A DNA stretch of 64,000 nucleotides from Cyrtodaria siliqua (Eukaryota > Mollusca > Bivalvia > Adapedonta > Hiatellidae). A program made the translations under genes and the position numbers. Numbering within the stretch: the first letter of the stretch is position 1; each line of letters starts with the position of its first letter. The notes beneath the pieces are model-generated. The model ran no database searches and had not been told where the DNA came from. It worked only from the letters and a program-made list of their open reading frames with translations. The DNA lies in the NCBI GenBank assembly GCA_037043455.1, contig JAWPHD010008263.1, positions 46,001 through 110,000 of the forward strand, written 5' to 3'. Shown one piece after another: positions 53,301-64,000 of this stretch.

Positions 53301-56300
53301 AGAAAAATAATCCATCATGAGTTCATCCATGTGAAGTTACTTTAGTGTTGTAGGCCTGACATAGGTATGTTATGGGCGAAAAATAATCCATCATGAGTTC
53401 ATCCATGTGAAGTTACTTTAGTGTTGTAGGCCTGCCATAGGTATGTTATGGGAGAAAAATAATCCATCAGGAGTTCTTCCATGTGAAATTACTTTAGTGT
53501 TGTAGGCCTGCCATAGGTATGGTATGGGAGAAAAATAATCCATCATGAGTTCATCCATGTGAAGTTACTTTAGTGTTGTAGGCCTGCCATAGGTATGTTA
53601 TGGGAGAAAAATAATCCATCATGAGTTCATTCATGTGAAGTTACTTTAGTGTTGTAGGCCTGCCATAGGTATGTTATGGGAGAAGATAATCCATCATGAG
53701 TTCATCCATGTGAAATTACTTTAGTGTTGTAGGTCTGCCATAGGTATGTTATGTGAGAAAAATAATCCATCACGAGTTCATCCATGTGAAGTTACTTTAG
53801 TGTTGTAGGCCTGCCATAGGTATGTTATGGGAGAAAAATAATCCATCATGAGTTCATTCATGTGAAGTTATTTTAGTGTTGTAGGCCTGCCATAGGTATG
53901 TTATGGGAGAAAAATAATACATCATGAGCTCATCCATGTGAAGTTACTTTAATGTTGTAGGCCTGTCATAGGTATGTTATGGGAGAAAAATAATCCATCA
54001 TGAGTTCATCCATGTGATGTTACTTTAGTGTTGTAGGCCTGCCATAGGTGTGTTATGGGAGAAAAATAATCCATCAGGAGTTCATCCATGTGAAATTACT
54101 TTAGTGTTGTAGGCCTGCCATAGGTATGTTATGGGAAAAAAATAATCCATCAGGAGTTCGTCCATGTGAAGTTACTTTAGTGTTGTAGGCCACCCATAGG
54201 TATGTTATGGGAGACAAATAATCCATCATGAGTTCATCCATGTGAAGTTACTTTAGTGTTGTAGGCCTGCCATAGGTATGGTATGGGAGAAAAATAATCC
54301 ATCAAGAGTTCATCCATGTGAAGTTACTTTAGTGTTGTAGGCCTGCCATAGGTATGTTATGGGAAAAAAATAATCCATCAGGAGTTCGTCCATGTGAAGT
54401 TACTTTAGTGTTGTAGGCCACCCATAGGTATGTTATGGGAGACAAATAATCCATCATGAGTTCATCCATGTGAAGTTACTTTAGAGTTGTAGGCCAGCCA
54501 TAGGTATGGTATGGGAGAAAAATAATCCATCATGAGTTCATCCATGTGAAGTTACTTTAGTGTTGTAGGCCTGCCATAGGTATGGTATGGGAGAAAAATA
54601 ATTCATCATGAGTTCATCCATGTGAAGTTACTTTAGTGTTGTATGCCTGCCATAGGTATGTTATGGGAGAAAAATAATCCATCATGAGCTCATCCATGTG
54701 AAGTTCCTTTAGTGTTGTAGGCCTGCCATAGGTATGTCATGGGAAAAAAATAATCCATCAGGAGTTCATCCATGTGAAGTTACTTTAGTGTTGTAGGCCA
54801 GCCATAGGTATGTTATGGGAGAAAAATAATCAATCATGAGTTCATCCATGTGAAGTTACTTTAGTGTTGTAGGCCTGCCAAAGGTATGTTATGGGAGAAA
54901 AAAAATCCATCAGGAGTTCATCCATGCGAAGTTACTTTAGTGTTGTAGGCCAGCCATAGGTATGTTATGTGAGAAAAATAATCCATCATGTAGGCCAGCC
55001 ATAGGTATGTTATGGGAGAAAAATAATCCATCATGAGTTCATCCATGTGAAACATCACACTCGGGGGGTCACTGAAGTTACTTTAGTGTTGTAGGCCTGC
55101 CATAGGTATATTATGGGAGAAATATAATCCATCATGAGTTCATCCATGTGAAGTTACTTTAGTGTTGTAGGCCTGCCATAGATATGTTATGGGAGAAAAA
55201 TAATCCATCATGTAGGCCAGCCATAGGTATGTTATAGGAGAAAAATAATACATCATGAGTTCATCCTTGTGAAACATCACACTCGGGGGGTCACTGAAGT
55301 TACTTTAGTGTTGTAGGCCAGCCATAGGTATGTTATGGGAGAAAAATAATCCATCATGAGTTCATCCATGTGAAACATCACACTCGGGGGGTCACTGAAG
55401 TTACTTTAGTGTTGTAGGCCAGCCATAGGTATGTTATGGGAGAAAAATAATCCATCATGAATTCATCCATTTAAAACATCACACTCGGGGGGTCACAGAA
55501 GTTACTTTAGTGTTGTAGGCCAGCCATAGGTATGGTATGGGAGAAAAATAATCCATCATAAATTCATCCATGTGAAGTTACTTTAGAGTTGTAGGCCAGC
55601 CATAGGTATGGTATGGGAGAAAAAGATCCATCATGAGTTCATCCATGTGAAGTTACTTTAGTGTTGTAGGCCAGTCATAGGTATGGTATGGGAGAAAAAT
55701 AATCCATCATGAGTTCATCCATGTGAAGTTACTTTAGAGTTGTAGGCCAGCCATAGGTATGGTATGGGAGAAAAATAATCCATCATGAGTTCATCCATGG
55801 GAAGTTACTTTAGTGTTGTAGGCCAGCCATAGGTATGGTATGGGAGAAAAATAATCCATCATGAGTTCATCCATGTGAAGTTACTTTAGTGTTGTAGGCC
55901 TGCCATAGGTATGGTATGGGAGAAAAATAATCCATCAAGAGTTCATCCATGTGAAGTTACTTTAGTGTTGTAGGCCTGCCATAGGTATGTTATGGGAAAA
56001 AAATAATCCATCAGGAGTTCGTCCATGTGAAGTTACTTTAGTGTTGTAGGCCAGCCATAGGTATGTTATGGGAGAAAAATAATCCATCATGAGTTCATCC
56101 ATGTGAAGTTACTTTAGAGTTGTAGGCCAGCCATAGGTATGGTATGGGAGAAAAATAATCCATCATGAGTTCATCCATGTGAAGTTACTTTAGTGTTGTA
56201 GGCCTGCCATAGGTATGGTATGGGAGAAAAATAATCCATCATGAGTTCATCCATGTGAAGTTACTTTAGTGTTGTATGCCTGCCATAGGTATGTTATGGG

Positions 56301-59300
56301 AGAAAAATAATCCATCATGAGTTCAGCCATGTGAAGTAACTTTAGTGTTGAAGGCCAGCCATAGGTATGGTATGGGAGAAGCATAATCCATCATGAGTTC
56401 ATCCATGTGAAGTTACTTTAGTGTTGTAGGCCTGCCATAGGTATGTTATGGGAGAAAAATAATCCATCATGAGTTCATCCATGTGAAGTTACTTTAGTGT
56501 TGTAGGCCTGACATAGGTATGTTATGGGCGAAAAATAATCCATCATGAGTTCATCCATGTGAAGTTACTTTAGTGTTGTAGGCCTGCCATAGGTATGTTA
56601 TGGGAGAAAAATAATCCATCAGGAGTTCTTCCATGTGAAATTACTTTAGTGTTGTAGGCCTGCCATAGGTATGGTATGGGAGAAAAATAATCCATCATGA
56701 GTTCATCCATGTGAAGTTACTTTAGTGTTGTAGGCCTGCCATAGGTATGTTATGGGAGAAAAATAATCCATCATGAGTTCATTCATGTGAAGTTACTTTA
56801 GTGTTGTAGGCCTGCCATAGGTATGTTATGGGAGATGATAATCCATCATGAGTTCATCCATGTGAAATTACTTTAGTGTTGTAGGTCTGCCATAGGTATG
56901 TTATGTGAGAAAAATAATCCATCACGAGTTCATCCATGTGAAGTTACTTTAGTGTTGTAGGCCTGCCATAGGTATGTTATGGGAGAAAAATAATCCATCA
57001 TGAGTTCATTCATGTGAAGTTATTTTAGTGTTGTAGGCCTGCCATAGGTATGTTATGGGAGAAAAATAATACATCATGAGCTCATCCATGTGAAGTTACT
57101 TTAGCGTTGTAGGCCTGCCATAGGTATGTTATGGGAAAAAAATAATCCATCAGGAGTTCATCCATGTGAAGTAACTTTAACATTGTAGGCCAGCCATAGG
57201 TATGTTATGGGAGAAAAATAATCCATCATGAGTTCATCCATGTGAAGTTACTTTAGTGTTGTAGGCCAGTCATAGGTATGGTATGGGAGAAAAATAATCC
57301 ATCATGAGCTCATCCATGTGAAGTTACTTTAGAGTTGTAGGCCAGCCATAGGTATGGTATGGGAGAAAAATAATCCATCATGAGTTCATCCATGTGAAGT
57401 TACTTTAATGTTGTAGGCCTGTCATAGGTATGTTATGGGAGAAAAATAATCCATCATGAGTTCATCCATGTGAAGTTACTTTAGTGTTGTAGGCCTGCCA
57501 TAGGTGTGTTATGGGAGAAAAATAATCCATCAGGAGTTCATCCATGTGAAATTACTTTAGTGTTGTAGGCCTGCCATAGGTATGTTATGGGAGAAAAATA
57601 ATCCATCATGAGTTCATCCATGTGAAGTTACTTTAGTGTTGTAGGCCTGCCATAGGTATGTTATGGGAGAAAATAATCCATCATGAGTTCAACCATGTGA
57701 AATTACTTTAGTGTTGTAGGTCTGCCATAGTTATGTTATGTGAGAAAAATAATCCATCATTAGTTCATCCATGTGAAGTTACTTTAGTGTTGTAGGCCAG
57801 CCATAGGTATGTTATGGGAGAAAAATAATCCATCATGAGTTCATCCATGTGAAGTTACTTTAGTGTTGTAGGCCTGCCATAGGTATGGTATGGGAGAAAA
57901 ATAATCCATCATGAGTTCATCCATGTGAAGTTACTTTAGTGTTGTAGGCCTGCCATAGGTATGTTATGGGAAAAAAATAATCCATCAGGAGTTCGTCCAT
58001 GTGAAGTTACTTTAGTGTTGTAGGCCACCCATAGGTATGTTATGGGAGACAAATAATCCATCATGAGTTCATCCATGTGAAGCTACTTTAGAGTTGTAGG
58101 CCAGCCATAGGTATGGTATGGGAGAAAAATAATCCATCATGAGTTCATCCATGTGAAGTTACTTTAGTGTTGTAGGCCTGCCATAGGTATGGTATGGGAG
58201 AAAAATAATTCATCATGAGTTCATCCATGTGAAGTTACTTTAGTGTTGTATGCCTGCCATAGGTATGTTATGGGAGAAAAATAATCCATCAGGAGTTCAT
58301 CCATGTGAAGTAACTTTAGTGTTGTAGGCCTGCCATAGGTATGTTATGGGAGAAAAATAATCCATCATGAGTTCAGCCATGTGAAGTAACTTTAGTGTTG
58401 TAGGCCAGCCATAGGTATGGTATGGGAGAAAAATAATCCATCATGAGTTCATCCATGTGAAGTTACTTTAGTGTTGTAGGCCTGCCATAGGTATGTTATG
58501 GGAGAAAAATAATCCATCAGGAGTTCATCCATGTGAAGTTACTTTAGTGTTGTAGGCCAGCCATAGGTATGTTATGGGAGAAAAATAATCCATCATGGGT
58601 TCATCCATATGAAGTTACTTTAGTGTTGTAGGTCTGCCATAGGTATGTTATGGGAGAAAAATAATCCATCAGGAGTTCATCCATGTGAAGTTACTTTAGT
58701 GTTGTAGGCCAGCCATAGGTATGTTATGGGAGAAAAATAATCCATCATGTAGGCCAGCCATAGGTATGTTATGGGAGAAAAATAATCCATCACGAGTTCA
58801 TCCATGTGAAACATCACACTCGGGGGCTCACTGAAGTTACTTTAGTGTTGTAGGCCTGCCATAGGTATGGTATGGGAGAAAAATAATCCATCAAGAGTTC
58901 ATCCATGTGAAGTTACTTTAGTGTTGTAGGCCTGCCATAGGTATGTTATGGGAAAAAAATAATCCATCAGGAGTTCGTCCATGTGAAGTTACTTTAGTGT
59001 TGTAGGCCAGCCATAGGTATGTTATGGGAGAAAAATAATCCATCATGAGTTCATCCATGTGAAGTTACTTTAGAGTTGTAGGCCAGCCATAGGTATGGTA
59101 TGGGAGAAAAATAATCCATCATGAGTTCATCCATGTGAAGTTACTTTAGTGTTGTAGGCCTGCCATAGGTATGGTATGGGAGAAAAATAATCCATCATGA
59201 GTTCATCCATGTGAAGTTACTTTAGTGTTGTATGCCTGCCATAGGTATGTTATGGGAGAAAAATAATCCATCATGAGTTCAGCCATGTGAAGTAACTTTA

Positions 59301-62300
59301 GTGTTGTAGGCCAGCCATAGGTATGGTATGGGAGAAACATAATCCATCATGAGTTCATCCATGTGAAGTTTCTTTAGTGTTGTAGGCCTGCCATAGGTAT
59401 GTTATGGGAGAAAAATAATCCATCATGAGTTCATCCATGTGAAGTTACTTTAGTGTTGTAGGCCTGACATAGGTATGTTATGGGCGAAAAATAATCCATC
59501 ATGAGTTCATCCATGTGAAATTACTTTAGTGTTGTAGGCCTGCCATAGGTATGGTATGGGAGAAAAATAATCCATCATGAGTTCATCCATGTCAAGTTAC
59601 TTTAGTGTTGTAGGCCTGCCATAGGTATGTTATGGGAGAAAAATAATCCATCATGAGTTCATTCATGTGAAGTTACTTTAGTGTTGTAGGCCTGCCATAG
59701 GTATGTTATGGGAGAAGATAATCCATCATAAGTTCATCCATGTGAAATTACTTTAGTGTTGTAGGTCTGCCATAGGTATGTTATGTGAGAAAAATAATCC
59801 ATCACGAGTTCATCCATGTGAAGTTACTTTAGTGTTGTAGGCCTGCCATAGGTATGTTATGGGAGAAAAATAATCCATCATGAGTTCATTCATGTGAAGT
59901 TATTTTAGTGTTGTAGGCCTGCCATAGGTATGTTATGGGAGAAAAATAATACATCATGAGCTCATCCATGTGAAGTTACTTTAGCGTTGTAGGCCTGCCA
60001 TAGGTATGTTATGGGAAAAAAATAATCCATCAGGAGTTCATATATGTGAAGTAACTTTAGCGTTGTAGGCCAGCCATAGGTATGTTATGGGAGAAAAATA
60101 ATCCATCATGAGTTCATCCATGTGAAGTTACTTTAGTGTTGTAGGCCAGTCATAGGTATGGTATGGGAGAAAAATAATCCATCATGAGCTCATCCATGTG
60201 AAGTTACTTTAGAGTTGTAGGCCAGCCATAGGTATGGTATGGGAGAAAAATAATCCATCATGAGTTCATCCATGTGAAGTTACTTTAATGTTGTAGGCCT
60301 GTCATAGGTATGTTATGGGAGAAAAATAATCCATCATGAGTTCATCCATGTGAAGTTACTTTAGTGTTGTAGGCCTGCCATAGGTGTGTTATGGGAGAAA
60401 AATAATCCATCAGGAGTTCATCCATGTGAAATTACTTTAGTGTTGTAGGCCTGCCATAGGTATGTTATGGGAGAAAAATAATCCATCATGAGTTCATCCA
60501 TGTGAAGTTACTTTAGTGTTGTAGGCCTGCCATAGGTATGTTATGGGAGAAAATAATCCATCATGAGTTCAACCATGTGAAATTACTTTAGTGTTGTAGG
60601 TCTGCCATAGTTATGTTATGTGAGAAAAATAATCCATCATTAGTTCATCCATGTGAAGTTACTTTAGTGTTGTAGGCCAGCCATAGGTATGTTATGGGAG
60701 AAAAATAATCCATCATGAGTTCATCCATGTGAAGTTACTTTAGTGTTGTAGGCCTGCCATAGGTATGGTATGGGAGAAAAATAATCCATCATGAGTTCAT
60801 CCATGTGAAGTTACTTTAGTGTTGTAGGCCTGCCATAGGTATGTTATGGGAAAAAAATAATCCATCAGGAGTTCGTCCATGTGAAGTTACTTTAGTGTTG
60901 TAGGCCACCCATAGGTATGTTATGGGAGACAAATAATCCATCATGAGTTCATCCATGTGAAGTTACTTTAGAGTTGTAGGCCAGCCATAGGTATGGTATG
61001 GGAGAAAAATAATCCATCATGAGTTCATCCATGTGAAGTTACTTTAGTGTTGTAGGCCTGCCATAGGTATGGTATGGGAGAAAAATAATTCATCATGAGT
61101 TCATCTATGTGAAGTTACTTTAGTGTTGTATGCCTGCCATAGGTATGTTATGGGAGAAAAATAATCCATCAGGAGTTCATCCATGTGAAGTAACTTTAGT
61201 GTTGTAGGCCTGCCATAGGTATGTTACGGGAGAAAAATAATCCATCATGAGTTCAGCCATGTGAAGTAACTTTAGTGTTGTAGGCCAGCCAAAGGTATGG
61301 TATGGGAGAAAAATAATCCATCATGAGTTCATCCATGTGAAGTTACTTTAGTGTTGTAGGCCTGCCATAGGTATGTTATGGGAGAAAAATAATCCATCAG
61401 GAGTTCATCCATGTGAAGTTACTTTAGTGTTGTAGGCCAGCCATAGGTATGTTATGGGAGAAAAATAATCCATCATGGGTTCATCCATATGAAGTTACTT
61501 TAGTGTTGTAGGTCTGCCATAGGTATGTTATGGGAGAAAAATAATCCATCAGGAGTTCATCCATGTGAAGTTACTTTAGTGTTGTAGGCCAGCCATAGGT
61601 ATGTTATGGGAGAAAAATAATCCATCATGTAGGCCAGCCATAGGTATGTTATGGGAGAAAAATAATCCATCACGAGTTCATCCATGTGAAACATCACACT
61701 CGGGGGCTCACTGAAGTTACTTTAGTGTTGTAGGCCTGCCATAGGTATATTATGGGAGAAAAATAATCCATCATGAGTTCATCCATGTGAAGTTACTTAA
61801 GTGTTGTAGGCCTGCCATAGGTATGTTATGGGAGAAAAATAATCCATCATGTAGGCCAGCCATAGGTATGTTATGGGAGAAAAATAATACATCATGAGTT
61901 CATCCATGTGAAACATCACACTCGGGGGGTCACTAAAGTTAATTTAGTGTTGTAGGCCTGCCATAGGTATGTTATGGGAGAAAAATAATCCATCATGAGT
62001 TTATCCATGTGAAACATCACACTCGGGGGGTCACTGAAGTTACTTTAGTGTTGTAGGCCAGCCATAGGTATGGTATGGGAGAAAAAAAAATCCATCATGA
62101 GTTCATCCATGTGAAGTTACTTTAGAGTTGTAGGCCAGCCATAGGTATGGTATGGGAGAAAAAAATCCATCATGAGTTCATCCATGTGAAGTTACTTTAG
62201 TGTTGTAGGCCAGCCATAGGTATGGTATGGGAGAAAAATAATCCATCTTGAGTTCATCCATGTGAAGTTACTTTAGAGTTGTAGGCCAGCCATAGGTATG

Positions 62301-64000
62301 GTATGGGAGAAAAATAATCCATCATGAGTTCATCCATGTGAAGTTACTTTAGTGTTGTAGGCCAGCCATAGGTATGGTATGTGAGAAAAATAATCCATCA
62401 TGAGTTCATCCATGTGAAGTTACTTTAGAGTTGTAGGCCAGCCATAGGTATGGTATGGGAGAAAACAAATCCATCATGAGTTCATCCATGTGAAGCTACT
62501 TTAGTGTTGTAGTCCAGCCATAGGTATGGTATGGGAGAAAAATAATCCATCTTGAGTTCATCCATGTGAAGTTACTTTAGAGTTGTAGGCCAGCCATAGG
62601 TATGGTATGGGAGAAAAATAATCCATCATGAGTTCATCCATGTGAAGTTACTTCAGTGTTGTAGGCCAGCCATAGGTATGGTATGGGAGAAAAATAATCC
62701 ATCATGAGTTCATCCATGTGAAGTTACTTTAGTGTTGTAGGCCTGTCATAGGTATGGTATGGGAGAAAAATAATCCATCATGAGTTCATCCATGTGAAGT
62801 TACTTTAGTGTTGTATGCCTGCCATAGGTTTGTTATGGGAGAAAATAATCCATCATGAGTTCAGCCATGTGAAGTTACTTTAGTGTTGTATGCCAGCCAT
62901 AGGTATGTTATGGTAGAAAAATAATCCATCATGAGTTCATCAATGTGAAGTTACTTTAGTGTTGTAGGTCTGCCATAGGTATGTTATGGGAGAAAAATAA
63001 TCCATCATGAGTTCATCCATGTGAAGTTACTTTAGTGTTGTAGGCCTGCCATAGGTATGTTATAGGAGAAAAATAATACATCAGGAGTTCATTCATGTGA
63101 AGTTATCTTTAGTGTTGTAGGCCTGCCATAGGTATGTTATGGGAGAAGATAATCCATCATGAGTTCATCCATGTGAAATTACTTTAGTGTTGTAGGTCTG
63201 CCATAGGTATGTTATGTGAGAAAAATAATCCATCATGAGTTCATCCATGTGAAGTTACTTTAGTGTTGTAGGCCTGCCATAGGTATGTTATGGGAGAAAA
63301 ATAATCCATCATGAGTTCATTCATGTGAAGTTATTTTAGTGTTGTAGGCCTGCCATAGGTATGTTATGGGAGAAAAATAATCCATCATGAGCTCATCCAT
63401 GTGAAGTTACTTTAGCGTTGTAGGCCTGCCATAGGTATGTTATGGGAAAAAATAATCCATCAGGAGTTCATCCATGTGAAGTAACTTTAGCGTTGTAGGC
63501 CAGCCATAGGTATGTTATGGGAGAAAAATAATCCATCATGAGTTCATCCATGTGAAGTTACTTTAGTGTTGTAGGCCAGTCATAGGTATGGTATGGTAGA
63601 AAAATAATCCATCATGAGCTCATCCATGTGAAGTTACTTTAGAGTTGTAGGCCAGCCATAGGTATGGTATGGAGAAAAATAATCCATCATGAGTTCATCC
63701 ATGTGAAGTTACTTTAGTGTTGTAGGCCTGTCATAGGTATGTTATGGGAGAAAAATAATCCATCATGAGTTCATCCATGTGAAGTTACTTTAGTGTTGTA
63801 GGGCCTGCCATAGGTATGTTATGGGAGAAAAATAATCCATCAGGAGTTCATCCATGTGAAATTACTTTAGTGTTGTAGGCCTGCCATAGGTATGTTATGG
63901 GAGAAAAATAATCCATCATGAGTTCATCCATGTGAAGTTACTTTAGTGTTGTAGGCCTGCCATAGGTATGTTATGCGAGAAAATAATCCATCATGAGTTC
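50336..64000 (+). repeat. Satellite array, 45-bp then 76-bp units with higher-order structure
   Basis: From 50336 to about 50740 the unit is 45 bp (GAAGTTACTTTAGTGTTGTA, GGCCAGCCATCGGTATGTTA, TGGGA). From there a 31-bp piece (GAAAAATAATCCATCATGAG, TTCATCCATGT) is added, making a 76-bp unit that fills the array to the window edge, about 175-180 units in all. Longer variants insert AAACATCACACTCGGGGGGT, CACT (for example 51.90, 52.13, 52.22, 52.32, 55.05, 58.81, 61.69 and 61.91 kb). Shorter variants skip to CATGTAGGCCAGCC. Sequence variants recur at about 3152 bp (51.5-53.9 against 54.65-57.1 kb) and exactly 2880 bp (56.64-58.85 against 59.52-61.73 kb). No gene is interspersed. Confidence 0.97.

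Noticed and set aside
50336..64000. CRISPR-like repeat-spacer array
   Set aside because: Units are continuous tandem copies without unique spacers, in a eukaryotic context.

Overview
The window looks like nuclear DNA from a bivalve mollusc, probably a clam. It is AT-rich, gene-poor and full of diverged repeats carrying sentence-like bivalve motifs such as GGGCCATAACTC and GGTCAAGGTCACAGTGACC. Its genes have spliceosomal introns, and it holds a Maverick/Polinton element, solo LTRs, foldback elements and a satellite block of more than 13 kb. The species call is inference; nothing here fixes it.

1-11.2 kb is the only host protein-coding region. Two paralogous genes lie head to tail on the + strand. 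The first (569-819 joined to 4476-5136) encodes a free-standing HAD-family phosphohydrolase with all four catalytic motifs. The second (7687-7844 joined to 8758-11167) encodes a HAD domain fused to a full-length GMC oxidoreductase that closely resembles mitochondrial choline dehydrogenase. Both genes share the same intron position and phase just after HAD motif I. In the fused gene the second Asp of motif I is replaced, the end of exon 1 and its splice donor have expanded into a 90-bp tandem array, and one in-frame TGA at 10262-10264 interrupts the dehydrogenase half.

11.2-26.6 kb has no credible gene. It holds SINE-like and tRNA-like fragments, a pogo-type and other nonautonomous DNA elements, minisatellites, hairpins, and long stretches of tandemly organised bivalve dispersed repeats.

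26.6-50.2 kb is a nest of insertions. Two solo LTRs of one family, about 1.55-1.6 kb, sit in opposite orientation at 26603-28199 and 48607-50154; the second has a perfect 5-bp target duplication. Between them are two direct copies of an AT-rich segment (about 28.5-36.85 kb and 47.8-48.6 kb). The first copy is split by a 7.1-kb Maverick (29238-36364) with 215-bp terminal inverted repeats. That Maverick keeps a protein-primed B-family DNA polymerase (broken by frameshifts), a 5'-truncated integrase, a HTH/transmembrane protein, small ORFs and a Cys-rich protein. No capsid, protease or packaging-ATPase gene is visible. Farther right are a 66-bp tandem array, a 2.6-kb foldback and several MITE-like elements.

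50.3-64.0 kb is a continuous satellite that starts with 45-bp units, switches to 76-bp units (45 + 31) and has higher-order repeats of about 2.9 and 3.15 kb. It runs off the right edge. A single diverged monomer-like sequence at 39.03-39.15 kb, next to a palindromic element, may be related to its source.
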